Below the pieces are notes generated by a model. The model had not been told where the DNA came from and did not search any database. It was given only the letters and a program-made list of their open reading frames with translations. Below, one piece after another: positions 42,926-51,712 of a stretch of 64,000 nucleotides of DNA. The translations under genes and the position numbers were made by a program. Origin of the DNA: JAGXKT01 sp964531695 (GTDB lineage Bacteria > Planctomycetota > Phycisphaerae > SM23-33); NCBI GenBank assembly GCA_964531695.1, contig CAZHEH010000011.1, positions 22,005 through 86,004 of the forward strand, read 5' to 3'. Positions within the stretch are counted from its first letter, which is position 1. Each line of letters starts with the position of its first letter.

Positions 42926-45658
42926 ATGCAAAAACAGATTTACATCGTCGACGGGCACTCGCAGATCTACCGGGCCTATCACGCACTTCGCCCCGGGAGC
43001 ATGACGAGCCCCGCCGGCGAGCCGACCTGGGCGACGTACGTCTTCACGAACATGCTGCTCAAGCTCATCGCCGAGAAGCGCCCGGATTACCTCGCGATGG
43101 CGATCGACGGCCCGGTCGCGGAACTGGAGCGGACGAAGCTCTACCCCGAGTATAAGGCCACGCGCCCGCCGATGCCGGACGACCTCCGCCCGCAGGAGGA
43201 GCGGATCTTCGAGATCGTCCGCGCGATGAACGTGCCGATCCTCCGCGTGACCGGACACGAGGCGGACGACCTGATGGCTACCGCGGCCGAGCGGCTCGCC
43301 GCCGACTGCGAGGTCGTCCTCGTCAGTCGCGACAAGGACCTCGACCAGCTCGTCACCGGCCGTGTGAGCTTGTACGACCCGATGAAGGATGAGGTCATTG
43401 ACGCCGAAGCCGTCGAGCGCACTCGCGGCTACCCGCCCGGGCGTGCCGTCGAGGCCCAGGCGCTCATGGGCGATTCGATCGACAACATCCCCGGCGTGCC
43501 CGGCATCGGCCCGAAGAAGGCCGCCAAGCTCATCGCCGAGTACGGCAGCGCCGAGGCCGTCATCGAGCATGCCGACGACATCGGCGGAAAGACGGGCAAG
43601 ACCATCGCCGAGCACGCCGAGGCGATCCGCCTGTCGCGCCGGCTCGTGACGCTCGACCGGAACGTGCAGATCGAGTTCGACCTGGGCACGATGCGCTACG
43701 AAGGCCTGCCGACCGCAGCGCTGAAACCGATCTTCCGCGAGCTCGGCTTCAACTCGCTGATCGAGCGGCTCGACAAGCTCGAGGAGGCCGGCCGGGCGGA
43801 CCCTGGCGACCCGCCGCCGCGCGAACCCGTGGCCCCGCCGGCGGATCTCACCACGGCCGCGGACTTCGAGTACGCCTGCATCGACACGGAAGACGCGCTC
43901 GACGCGCTGGTGCGGCAACTCGACGGCGTCGAGCGGCTCGCGGTCGATACGGAGACGACCGCCAAGCTGCCGATGCGGGCCGAGCTGGTCGGCGTCTCAC
44001 TGGCGTGGGAGCCCGGCAAGGCGGTGTATCTCCCGGTCCGCGGGCCGCTTGGGGCGACCACGCTGCCCGTCGAGCGCGTCCGCGAGGCCCTCGCGCCCAT
44101 CTTGGCCGACCCCGCGATCGAGAAGATCGGGCAGAACCTCAAGTACGACATGATCGTCCTCGCCCAGGCGGACATGCCGATCGCCGGGCAGATCTTCGAC
44201 ACGATGGTCGCCGCCCACGTGCTGGACTCGACCCGCTCCAGCTATGGGCTCGACGCCCTCTCGGCCGAGTTGCTCGGGCATCGCTGCATCCCCACGTCCG
44301 AGGTCATCGGCAGCGGCCGCAACCGGACGACGATGGACGCCGTGCCGGTCGAGACCGTCGCGCCCTACGCGGCCGAGGACGCCGACGTGGCGCTTCGCCT
44401 GAGCGAGGTCCTCCGCCCGCGCCTGCGCGACGAGGGTCTCGAATCGCTCTTCGCCGAGCTGGAGATGCCCCTGCTGCCCGTGCTGACGACGATGGAGCGG
44501 ACGGGCGTGCTCGTCGACCCGGCCGCGCTGAAGCGCATGGAGGCCGAGCTGTCCTCGCAGGCGGACGCCCTCCGCGAGCGCGTCATCGCCGCGGCCGGGC
44601 GCGAGTTCAACGTCGACTCGCCGAAGCAGCTCTCCGTCATCCTCTTCGACGAACTCGGCCTGCCCGTGCTCAAGAAGACCAAGACCGGCGCGAGCACGAA
44701 CTCGACCGTTCTCGAGCAGCTTGCCGTCGAGCACGAGCTGCCCGGCCTCGTGCTGGACTACCGCAAGCTCACCAAGCTCATCGGCACCTACCTCAAGGCG
44801 CTCGGCGAGTGCATCCATCCCTCGACCGGACGCATCCACACCGTCTTCCACCCGACGGGCACCTCCACCGGGCGGCTCTCGAGCAGCGACCCGAACCTCC
44901 AGAACATCCCCATTCGCACGACGGAAGGCCGCAAGATCCGCTCCGCCTTCGTCGCCCCGCCCGGGTGGGTACTGCTTTCGGCAGACTACTCGCAGGTCGA
45001 GCTGCGCGTGCTGGCCCACCTGTGCGATGACGAGACGCTCATCGACGCCTTCGAGCGGGACGAGGACATCCACCGGACCGTCGCCGCCGAGGTCTTCGGC
45101 GTGCCGGTCGAAGACGTCACGCCCGAGCAGCGCTCCCGCGCGAAGACGGTCAACTTCGGCATCATCTACGGGCAGACGGCCTTCGGGCTGTCCGTCACGC
45201 TCCGCATCCCGCGCGCCGAGGCGGCCGAGTTCATCGAGCGCTACCGCCGCCGCTTCCGGCGGATCGACGATTTCCTCAATGCCTGCGTCCGCCACGCCCG
45301 CGAGCACGGCTACGTGCAGACGATCCTCGGGCGCCGCCGACGCATCACGGACATCGACGCCCGCAACCCGCAGCGGAGGGCGCTGGCCGAGCGCCTGGCG
45401 ATCAACTCGGTTGTGCAGGGCTCGGCCGCGGACATCATCAAGCGGGCCATGCTGCGGATCGACGACCGCGTCCGCCGCGAGGGCCGCCCCTCGCGCATGC
45501 TGCTGCAGATCCACGACGAGTTGGTCTTCGAGGCCCCCGCCGACACGGCCGGGGAGGAAGGCGCCATGATCTCCGAGGAGATGTCCGCCGCGGCCGATCT
45601 CCGCGTGCCCCTCAAGGTCGACGTCGGCATCGGCGAGAACTGGATGGAGGCGAAGTGA
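42926..45658 (+). CDS. polA: DNA polymerase I
   Basis: The 910-residue protein carries all three activities. The 5'-nuclease comes first (IYIVDGHSQIYRAYHALRPG; GHEADDLMATAAERL; GDSIDNIPGVPGIGPKKA). The 3'-5' exonuclease is intact: VDTETTAKLPM with Asp341 and Glu343, IGQNLKYDMIVLAQ, and YAAEDADVAL. The polymerase has TSTGRLSSSDPNLQNIP, LSADYSQVELRVLAH, RAKTVNFGIIYGQTAFGLS (Phe at the ddNTP-selectivity position) and LLQIHDELVFEAP. It acts in Okazaki-fragment maturation and repair. The start ATG lies five bases after the parA stop without a strong ribosome-binding site, suggesting coupled translation; the longer reading from 41864 is a shadow. Confidence 0.97.
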   Translation: MQKQIYIVDGHSQIYRAYHALRPGSMTSPAGEPTWATYVFTNMLLKLIAEKRPDYLAMAIDGPVAELERTKLYPEYKATRPPMPDDLRPQEERIFEIVRAMNVPILRVTGHEADDLMATAAERLAADCEVVLVSRDKDLDQLVTGRVSLYDPMKDEVIDAEAVERTRGYPPGRAVEAQALMGDSIDNIPGVPGIGPKKAAKLIAEYGSAEAVIEHADDIGGKTGKTIAEHAEAIRLSRRLVTLDRNVQIEFDLGTMRYEGLPTAALKPIFRELGFNSLIERLDKLEEAGRADPGDPPPREPVAPPADLTTAADFEYACIDTEDALDALVRQLDGVERLAVDTETTAKLPMRAELVGVSLAWEPGKAVYLPVRGPLGATTLPVERVREALAPILADPAIEKIGQNLKYDMIVLAQADMPIAGQIFDTMVAAHVLDSTRSSYGLDALSAELLGHRCIPTSEVIGSGRNRTTMDAVPVETVAPYAAEDADVALRLSEVLRPRLRDEGLESLFAELEMPLLPVLTTMERTGVLVDPAALKRMEAELSSQADALRERVIAAAGREFNVDSPKQLSVILFDELGLPVLKKTKTGASTNSTVLEQLAVEHELPGLVLDYRKLTKLIGTYLKALGECIHPSTGRIHTVFHPTGTSTGRLSSSDPNLQNIPIRTTEGRKIRSAFVAPPGWVLLSADYSQVELRVLAHLCDDETLIDAFERDEDIHRTVAAEVFGVPVEDVTPEQRSRAKTVNFGIIYGQTAFGLSVTLRIPRAEAAEFIERYRRRFRRIDDFLNACVRHAREHGYVQTILGRRRRITDIDARNPQRRALAERLAINSVVQGSAADIIKRAMLRIDDRVRREGRPSRMLLQIHDELVFEAPADTAGEEGAMISEEMSAAADLRVPLKVDVGIGENWMEAK

Positions 45659-45749
45659 TCGGGCCCGTAAGCAGGTAGCCCCGGCCCTGAGCCGCAGCGA
45701 CCCCGTGCCCTCAGCGAGTCGAAGGGGGACGAGTCGAACGCCGGAGGGG

Positions 45750-45777
45750 TTGGCGCATTTTCGGGCCGTGGTACAAT
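45750..45777 (+). promoter_or_regulatory. candidate promoter for the first PEP-CTERM gene
   Basis: TTGGCG (45750-45755), a 16-base spacer and TACAAT (45772-45777) give a start near 45784. The 65-nt leader includes a GCGGCCC...GGGCCGC hairpin (about 45785-45809). Confidence 0.55.
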
Positions 45778-45850
45778 CGGAGTCGGCGGCCCGGAAGCTC
45801 GCGGGCCGCCTGGCGTAAGCCACGCCGGCAACCGACGAAGGAGGCCGTTC

Positions 45851-46567
45851 ATGCGTTCGATCCCCGTTTCGCTCTGCATCCTCGCTGTGTCGTTGGCATC
45901 GCTCGCCTCGCCGGCCGCGGCGGGGGACGCTCCGTACGCCACCAGCTTCGAGACCGACGCGCCGTCGGCCATGCCGGCCGGTTGGACGGACATCCGCGCG
46001 ACCCCGTTCGTGACCGGCGCCCAAGCCCGGACGGGCGACCAGTCGTTCTACGAAGAGGCCACGGGCGGGACGACCGAGGCCCGCTACGCCTGGACGCCGG
46101 GCGTCAACACGCCGTGGAAGCTGTCCTTCTCTTTGATGATCAGCGGCAACAGCACGCAGGCGACCGGGCACACCGTCGCGTTCGGCCTGTACGGCCCGGA
46201 CACGTGGGGCGCCACGGGCGTGTACGTCGGCTGGGACGACGTGGACAGCCACTGGGAGCTGCGCGGCGCGGGCGACGACCCGCCACCGGTCATCCAGCCG
46301 GACGCATGGTACGACCTCGAGGCCGAGTTCAACGGCGGCGACGTCATGACCGGACAGGCCGTGTGGTACCTCGACGGTGAAAAGCTCGGCGCCGGCGACC
46401 TCGCATCGATTCAGGGGAGCGATACGTTCCTCCAGTTCGCAACGGCGGCGGATTCGGGCTCGGCCTACGGCTTCGTGGACGACATCAATATCCGCGTGGT
46501 GCCCGAACCCGGCTGCCTGACGCTGCTGCTGTGCGGCTTGGCCGTCGCGCGACGGCGGAGGAAGTAG
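45851..46567 (+). CDS. PEP-CTERM anchored secreted protein
   Basis: This 238-residue exported protein has a signal peptide (SVLCILAVSLASLASPAAAG-type, cleaved near residue 25). A jelly-roll/LamG-like beta domain covers about 30-210 (YATSFETDAPSAMPAGWTDI; WKLSFSLMISGNS; YDLEAEFNGGDV; TAADSGSAYGFVDDINIRVV). It ends with VPEPGCLTLLLCGLAVARRRRK. That tail is a PEP-CTERM sorting signal (PEP motif, hydrophobic span, basic end) recognised by exosortase. The beta domain probably binds carbohydrate. GGAG lies upstream of the ATG. A second PEP-CTERM gene lies at 51713. Confidence 0.85.
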   Translation: MRSIPVSLCILAVSLASLASPAAAGDAPYATSFETDAPSAMPAGWTDIRATPFVTGAQARTGDQSFYEEATGGTTEARYAWTPGVNTPWKLSFSLMISGNSTQATGHTVAFGLYGPDTWGATGVYVGWDDVDSHWELRGAGDDPPPVIQPDAWYDLEAEFNGGDVMTGQAVWYLDGEKLGAGDLASIQGSDTFLQFATAADSGSAYGFVDDINIRVVPEPGCLTLLLCGLAVARRRRK

Positions 46568-46738
46568 CCCGCAACTCGTGGCAAGCGGGGCGCGGCGGGC
46601 GTGTCCTCCCGCCCCTGGAGGGCAATGACGGTATTGGCACCAGCCCCGGAGACGACGGTGGCTCCCGCCCCCCAGTTGCGCGCGCAGCCCCGACGTGCAC
46701 GGGTCCTGATCGCCCCACAAGACTTGCCGGCCGCGGTG

Positions 46739-47962
46739 TCATTCCGCGAGCAGCGCTCGCAGGTCGTACGTCTTCCACGGACCCTTGGTCGCAGGGATAC
46801 GGTTGAGCGACACGTGCATGCGCATCACGCCCGGCTCGAAGACGACGGAATGCACGTTGTGGATCATCCCCCACTTCTCGATCCGCACGGCGTGGAGCGA
46901 CTGCTGCATCTGCTCGACGCTCATCGTCCCGCGGCGCTCGCCCGCGTCGCGGGTCAGCCGGTCGAGCCGCTCGCACCGCGCGGCTGAGCGCATCGCCGGG
47001 TTCTCGACGAAATAGTTCGTCGAGGCCAGCACGCCCCGCTCGCCTCGCCGGACGGTGTGCCCCAGCGGGTCCAGCTCCAGCACGAGGGCCTCGCGCGGGT
47101 CGGCGACCATCACGTTCATCGGGATCGCGTGCGGCATGGTCCGCAGCGCGTCCGCCATCTCCGCCGCGGAGGCGCTCCGCGCGGCGGCCCGACGCATGGC
47201 GAGCTGGATCGGCAGGCCTTTCGTCCCGGCCGCGATGCCCGGCGGGGCGGCGTTGTCCGTGTTGAACACGAGCATGTTGCCGAACGCCACGCCGTCGGCG
47301 TTGACGCCCGTGAACGCCCCGAGCATGCCGACGAAGCCGACCGCCACGACCGGCCGGCGGTCCGTCGCGTGGAAGACGATCAGCAAGCTGCCGCGATCTC
47401 CCAGGCCCATGTCGAAGTAGTCCGCGTTGCGGCCCATGAGCATCTCGCCGTCGGGCGTGGCCTCGCCCCACATCGCCAGCGTGCTGCACGCCGCCCGCGG
47501 CACCAGGTTCAGCGCCAGCAGGTACTCGTGCGGCACGTCGGCCGCCTCGGCCGCGATGCGAAGCTCGGCCCGCAGGTCCTCGGGCAGGTGCCGCTCGGCC
47601 GCCCGACCGTAGGCGACGTAACGGCGCATCGTGCCCTCCGGCAACAGGGCCTCGGCGTAGCCGACCAACCCCTGGATCGCCGGCCGGAGCAGCCGCCCGT
47701 ACTGCTCGGCCATCTCCTCGCCCGTACCGTAGAGGTGCAGGACGGGAATGTGCCCGTGGACTTCCAGCCGCGGCTCCCCCCGCCGGGCCTCCCCGGAGAC
47801 CGGCTCGCCGCCGGCGTCCAGGCATTTCGGCTCGAGCATGGCCGTCTTGATCTGCTCGCGGTGCGCACACGCGCAGCCCTTGCCGAAGGCGATGGCGATC
47901 AGCGCGCCCAGCCAGGCCAGACGCAGCAATGCCGGAATCTTCCGCCAGTGTATTCTTCGCAT
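46739..47962 (-). CDS. exported C45-family acyltransferase/peptidase-like Ntn hydrolase
   Basis: The 407 residues start with a basic plus hydrophobic export signal (LRLAWLGALIAIAFGKGCAC). The core matches the acyl-coenzyme A:6-aminopenicillanic-acid acyltransferase (peptidase C45) family: HLYGTGEEMAEQYGRLLRPA, EYLLALNLVPRAACSTLAMWG with the probable autoprocessing nucleophile Cys159, LMGRNADYFDM, VGFVGMLGAFTGVNADGVAF, and ASTNYFVENPAM. Such enzymes cut themselves before the Cys and then hydrolyse amide bonds. I use the ATG at 47962; a GTG at 47971 is also possible. It faces PEP-CTERM and esterase genes and may act on cell-envelope amides (inference). Confidence 0.82.
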   Translation of the reverse strand: MRRIHWRKIPALLRLAWLGALIAIAFGKGCACAHREQIKTAMLEPKCLDAGGEPVSGEARRGEPRLEVHGHIPVLHLYGTGEEMAEQYGRLLRPAIQGLVGYAEALLPEGTMRRYVAYGRAAERHLPEDLRAELRIAAEAADVPHEYLLALNLVPRAACSTLAMWGEATPDGEMLMGRNADYFDMGLGDRGSLLIVFHATDRRPVVAVGFVGMLGAFTGVNADGVAFGNMLVFNTDNAAPPGIAAGTKGLPIQLAMRRAAARSASAAEMADALRTMPHAIPMNVMVADPREALVLELDPLGHTVRRGERGVLASTNYFVENPAMRSAARCERLDRLTRDAGERRGTMSVEQMQQSLHAVRIEKWGMIHNVHSVVFEPGVMRMHVSLNRIPATKGPWKTYDLRALLAE

Positions 47963-48229
47963 CCTGCACACTCTATCCGGGGGATGACGGACCAGCTAGC
48001 AGTTCTCAGCCATCGGTACTCAGTGCTCAGCAAGCGCCGCCGAGCGGAGCGATGTGCCGTTGCTCCCAACACCCAACTCCCAACTCGGGTGTTGCCGGCG
48101 TCTCGGGCGTTCGTGCGAACGTCGTGGCCTGCGCTTCACAGGCGTGTCCTCGCGCCCGTGGCGCCCCGCATCCTTTCAGGATGCTCTCGCACGGCCGTCT
48201 CCTGTCGCCCCGTCGGGGCAACGCGATTT

Positions 48230-48290
48230 CGCGCAGGATCACGTCGCATTGTGGAACAGCGACGCGTTTGTGCGCACGGGCGCTCCCCCT
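48230..48290. other. decayed copy of the parS composite element
   Basis: GCGCAGGATCACGTCGCATT, then GTGGAACA (48251-48258), then CGCGTTTGTGCGCACGG repeats, in order, the parts seen around the intact site at 61585: GCGCAAGTGCGATTGT, GTGGAACA and CGTTTCTGCGCACG. The junction ATTGTGGAACA equals ATTGTTCCACGTGGAACA with seven bases (TCCACGT) removed. Confidence 0.5.
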
Positions 48291-48372
48291 CGGAACGTCA
48301 AAACATGCGGCCGGGGCGGGCGGCGCAAGTTCCGCCGCGGCCGGGGGAAGCGGGGAAAGGCACGCATGAAAC

Positions 48373-48388
48373 GACGCGATCGTGCGCA
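48373..48388 (+). repeat. 16-mer GACGCGATCGTGCGCA, copy 1
   Basis: GACGCGATCGTGCGCA lies 21 bases before the parS site at 48410. The same 16-mer occurs twice more, in reverse orientation, beside the second parS site, at 61620-61635 and 61661-61676. Confidence 0.75.
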
Positions 48389-48409
48389 GGATCGCGTCCG
48401 GCCAACGGG

Positions 48410-48425
48410 TGTTCCACGTGGAACA
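48410..48425. promoter_or_regulatory. parS centromere-like site 1 (ParB-binding palindrome)
   Basis: TGTTCCACGTGGAACA is a perfect 16-bp palindrome and fits the near-universal chromosomal parS consensus TGTTnCACGTGnAACA. ParB/Spo0J binds such sites, which usually cluster near the replication origin. The right flank AATCGCATTTGCGCC is shared with site 2 after reversal. Confidence 0.9.
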
Positions 48426-48520
48426 ATCGCATTTGCGCCAAGCCGGCGGCCGCCGGTGCGGGAGCCCGTCGAGCAAGCCATTGCCGCCGCGATCGGCGGA
48501 ACCCGTGGTTCAACGGACTG

Positions 48521-49273
48521 CTACCGGCCGCGGCGCGCCGGCTGACGCTTCCAGAAGTCGTATGCCAGGTCCGGCCGGCGGATGTGCCCGCCGCGGAAGC
48601 GGTCGGCCTCGGTCTTGTCGAAGCCGTGGCGTCGGAGGTACTCGAAGGCCGCCCAAGACTGGTGGCGGATCTTGGTGAAGTCGTCCTTGCCCCAGATCAG
48701 CAGGATCGGCAGCTCGCGGGCCGCGTCCGTCACGCCGACGCGCTCGAGCATGCTCAGCTCCACGTTGCACGACCGCGAGGCCAGGCAGTTGAAGCGCTCC
48801 GGGTTCCGCAGACCCGTGTAGAACAGCGGGAACCCGCCGGAGGAGAAGCCCGTGAGCATCACGCGGCCGTCGTCGATGCTGTACCGCCGGCGGAGGTCGT
48901 CCAGCACGGCCAGGATGGCCTGCTCGTCCTCGGCGAGGTCGTCGTACCACAGAGACTTGATGACCGGCACGACACCCTGCACGCTCGTAAGCTCCGGCGC
49001 GGCGACGATGAAGCCCTCGTCCTCCGCCAGCTTCTTCCACGCGTCGATCTGCTTACGAGACGTATCGTAGGCCGGAACGTCCGTGCCGTGTAGCGTGATG
49101 ACCAGCGGCCACTGCTTCTCGGGCGTGTAGTCCGATGGCACGTACTCGCGGTAGTCCCGGCCGGTGACGGGTTCCTCGCGCCAGGCCGGGTCATGCGGCA
49201 CCTCCTGGCTCTGGAACACCGGACAGCCCGAGCACACGGTCAGCAGCAACGCGGCGACGACGATTCGTCTCAT
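48521..49273 (-). CDS. alpha/beta-hydrolase lipoprotein, paralogue of 38461-39222
   Basis: This 250-residue lipoprotein (AALLLTVCSGC, Cys17) is an alpha/beta hydrolase with LVITLHGTDVPAYDTSRKQ, the nucleophile elbow LTGFSSGGFP (Ser144), acid Asp197 or Asp198 in LLIWGKDDFT, and base His230 in RGGHIRRPD. It resembles polyhydroxyalkanoate or feruloyl esterases. The ATG at 49273 has GGAGA eight bases upstream; the longer reading to 49363 lacks a signal peptide at its start. It and the protein at 38461 share a lipobox, the TGFSxGGFP elbow and a GHxRRP His motif, so they arose by duplication. Likely role: cleaving ester bonds of polysaccharides outside the inner membrane. Confidence 0.82.
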   Translation of the reverse strand: MRRIVVAALLLTVCSGCPVFQSQEVPHDPAWREEPVTGRDYREYVPSDYTPEKQWPLVITLHGTDVPAYDTSRKQIDAWKKLAEDEGFIVAAPELTSVQGVVPVIKSLWYDDLAEDEQAILAVLDDLRRRYSIDDGRVMLTGFSSGGFPLFYTGLRNPERFNCLASRSCNVELSMLERVGVTDAARELPILLIWGKDDFTKIRHQSWAAFEYLRRHGFDKTEADRFRGGHIRRPDLAYDFWKRQPARRGR

Positions 49274-49416
49274 GGCGATCTCTCCTGCGGACCGAGTATA
49301 CCCTCCCCGGTCGCCGACACCGAGCGCTCGCCGCGCGGGCGAACTCGAAGTATCCCGCCCCACGCATGTTGCGCATGGGTTATACTCATATCGACCGACA
49401 GGATAGGGAACCGCCT

Positions 49417-51138
49417 ATGTACAAGATCCACGGGCACTTCACGATGACCCTGGCCGTTCTGATCTGTCTGGGACCGGCCGGGCGCATGCACGCACTGGAG
49501 CCGGCCGAGGTCGGCGTCGTCGCCAACGCCGACAGCGAGCCGTCGCAGGCCATCGCCCGGGAGTACATGGCCGCCCGGAGCATCCCCGAGGAGAACCTGA
49601 TCCTCATCCGGACAACCACGAAGTACGAGGTCGGCCGGGATGCGTACGTCAGCGAGATCCGCGACCCGATCCGCGCGGCGCTGGAGGAGCGCGACGCGAA
49701 GGACAGGATCAAGTCCCTCGTGCTGACGTGGGGCGTTCCGGTCCGCGTGGCGGCCGGGGATGAGGCCCGGGTCAAGGCGGTGCAGGCGGCGTTTGATCGG
49801 GCCGGGGACAAGCTGCACTACCGGCTTGCGATCGCCTACGAGCTGCTCGATTCGGTGGGAGACGTATTCCCCGAGCCCGAGACGGACGACTTGACGCCGC
49901 TGGGCAAGCTGTTCCCGCGTCGGCGAGTGGACCCCGACCCGTTGCCGGAGCTCGGCAAGCTGCTGGGGCGGGAGCAAGCCGCACTCTTCGGACGCAAGCA
50001 CAAGGCCGTGACGGAGATCGAGGACCCCGACCAGCGACGGATCGCCGAGCGGCAGCTCATGGGCGTCATGCGCGAGGTGAACGGGCTGCGCGGGCTGGTG
50101 CTGTACATCAAGCAGACCGACCCCGAGGAGCATCCGAAGTTGGGCCCGATGCTCAAGCGCATGAAGAAGCTGGCCGAGGAACTCCGCGACCTCCAGGCCG
50201 TGCGCTACACGCCGGAACGCGCCGAGGCCCACGTCGAGAAGCTCGCCGAGCTGACGGGTGTGGGCATGGCCGCCAACAACGCGCAGCAGATGTCCCAGAG
50301 GTTCCGGGGGAAGATGGGAGACACGGCCGCCTCGGTGGACAGCGAGCTGTCGATGCTGTGGTGGGGCGGATACGAGACGTCCGGCTGGCGCCCGAACCTG
50401 CTGCACTGGCGGGTGGCCCCGTCGGTCGAGGGCAAGGGCGCGCCGCCGACGCTGATGACCTGCCGCATCGACGGCCCGACGCCGGAGATCGCGCGGCGGA
50501 TCTTCAGGGACTCCATCGCCGCGGAGGAAGGCGGCCCGTCCGGCCGGTTCTACATCGACGCCGGCGGGCGCACCCCCGCCGACAAGGGCCTTGAAAACCC
50601 CTACAACGCCAACCTGCGGAAGCTCGCCGACATCGTCCGCCCGCGCCTCAACCGCGACCGGATCGAGGTCCGGCTGGACAGCGCCGAGGCCGTGCTCGGG
50701 CCCGGCGAGGCACCCGACGCGGCGCTGTACGTCGGCTGGTACAGCTTGCGGCGGTACGTGCCCGCCTTCGAGTGGAAGCAGGGCGCGGTCGGCTGGCACA
50801 TCGCGAGTTTCGAAGCCATGCACCTGCGCGACCCGGACAGCCGCGAATGGTGCGTCAAGATGCTCCAGAACGGCGTCGCGGCCACGCTCGGACCCGTCAA
50901 GGAGCCGTTCCTGCAGGCCTTCCCGCTGCCGCAGGAGTTCTTCCCCCTGCTGCTGACCGGCCAGTGCACCGTGGCTGAGTGCTACTGGCGAACCGTCCCC
51001 AGCACGAGCTGGATGATGACACTGATCTGCGACCCCCTCTACAACCCCTACCGCGCGGACCCGGCCCTTGACGTCGGTGCCCTGCCGCGCGGTCTGGCAC
51101 CGGCCAAGTCGGACGAGACGGACGAGACGGGCGAGTAG
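49417..51138 (+). CDS. TIGR03790-family exosortase-associated protein
   Basis: This 573-residue exported protein has a signal peptide at residues 5-27 (FTMTLAVLICLGPAGRMHA). The family region begins VGVVANADSEPSQAIAREYM and SIPEENLILIRTT, with IKSLVLTWGVPVRV, WWGGYETSG, LMTCRIDGPTP, IDAGGR and CDPLYNPYRADP following. TIGR03790 proteins occur almost only in species with exosortase (PEP-CTERM sorting) and have no known activity. Residues 185-275 hold a charged helical insertion that most relatives lack as far as I recall. It lies between two PEP-CTERM genes, and two secreted esterase-like genes are near, which fits a role in the cell envelope. GGGA precedes the ATG. Confidence 0.82.
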   Translation: MYKIHGHFTMTLAVLICLGPAGRMHALEPAEVGVVANADSEPSQAIAREYMAARSIPEENLILIRTTTKYEVGRDAYVSEIRDPIRAALEERDAKDRIKSLVLTWGVPVRVAAGDEARVKAVQAAFDRAGDKLHYRLAIAYELLDSVGDVFPEPETDDLTPLGKLFPRRRVDPDPLPELGKLLGREQAALFGRKHKAVTEIEDPDQRRIAERQLMGVMREVNGLRGLVLYIKQTDPEEHPKLGPMLKRMKKLAEELRDLQAVRYTPERAEAHVEKLAELTGVGMAANNAQQMSQRFRGKMGDTAASVDSELSMLWWGGYETSGWRPNLLHWRVAPSVEGKGAPPTLMTCRIDGPTPEIARRIFRDSIAAEEGGPSGRFYIDAGGRTPADKGLENPYNANLRKLADIVRPRLNRDRIEVRLDSAEAVLGPGEAPDAALYVGWYSLRRYVPAFEWKQGAVGWHIASFEAMHLRDPDSREWCVKMLQNGVAATLGPVKEPFLQAFPLPQEFFPLLLTGQCTVAECYWRTVPSTSWMMTLICDPLYNPYRADPALDVGALPRGLAPAKSDETDETGE

Positions 51139-51712
51139 CCGGCCGTCGGCCACCCGCCACAACGCCTCTGTGCGCCGCCTGGGTGCGGAAGCCCGGCCCC
51201 GGCGGCCCGCAGCCGGCAGTCTGACGCATGGAAAGAAAACGGCAGGCCCGGCGGGTCGGGGCTTGGCGGGTTCGCACGACCGGGCCTGCCGCCATGCAAC
51301 TGCAACACTGCCCTATCGGAAGCCCGCGCGCCGCGGCGCAGGTCTTTCCGGCGTTTTTTCGCCCGTCGCGCCGTCGAGGGATGCCGGAGCGGGCGCCGTG
51401 ATTTGAGCCGCCCCCCGGAAGGCCGGCCCGGAATCCTCCACGATCGTTGGGCGATTCCGTGGCAACGAAGCTTGACAATCCCGCGGCGAAAGTATACTCA
51501 GGTTACGCTCCGACCTCCGCGAAGAGGAAGCCGCGGAGAGGAACGCCGGCGATCCGCCGGCCTACCGTGAGGTCAAGGCGAGGATTCGCTCCCCTGCTGC
51601 CTGCCTCGAGGGCCCTGTTGGGTCCGGTTTCCATGGCGATTCGGTGTGGACGCGTCGGGAGGGCGTCGCCCGCACAGGCCGGATGGAACAGACAGTTCGA
51701 AGGGAGCAGGTG
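51139..51712. other. 574-bp region with hairpin and PEP-CTERM leader
   Basis: A long-armed hairpin, GGCAGGCCCGG (51241-51251) with CCGGGCCTGCC (51280-51290), could end the TIGR03790 transcript. A promoter-like pair follows at 51472-51498. The remaining 200 bases form a structured leader with small GC hairpins, for example CCTCCGCG...CGCGGAGAGG (51513-51541) and GCCGGCGATCCGCCGGC (51546-51562). No gene is seen. Confidence 0.55.
51472..51498 (+). promoter_or_regulatory. candidate promoter for the second PEP-CTERM gene
   Basis: A consensus TTGACA (51472-51477), a short 15-base spacer and TATACT (51493-51498) are present. The 210-nt leader that follows is long and GC-structured. The short spacing weakens the call. 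Confidence 0.5.

Larger units (their letters stand above)
47963..48520. other. 558-bp intergenic region containing a parS composite
   Basis: No gene is seen. From left to right: a phrase GGTACTCAGTGCTCAGCAAG (about 48014-48033) related to one near 6440; a hairpin GCATCCTTTCAGGATGC (48168-48184); a decayed parS-like composite (48230-48290); and an intact one (48373-48440). The region separates two divergent-to-tandem reverse genes and offers a promoter site for neither that I can defend. Confidence 0.6.

Noticed and set aside
43997..46720. 907-residue reverse reading across polA and the first PEP-CTERM gene
   Set aside because: It is His/Arg/Gly/Val-rich with no recognisable motif, and overlaps two well-supported forward genes.
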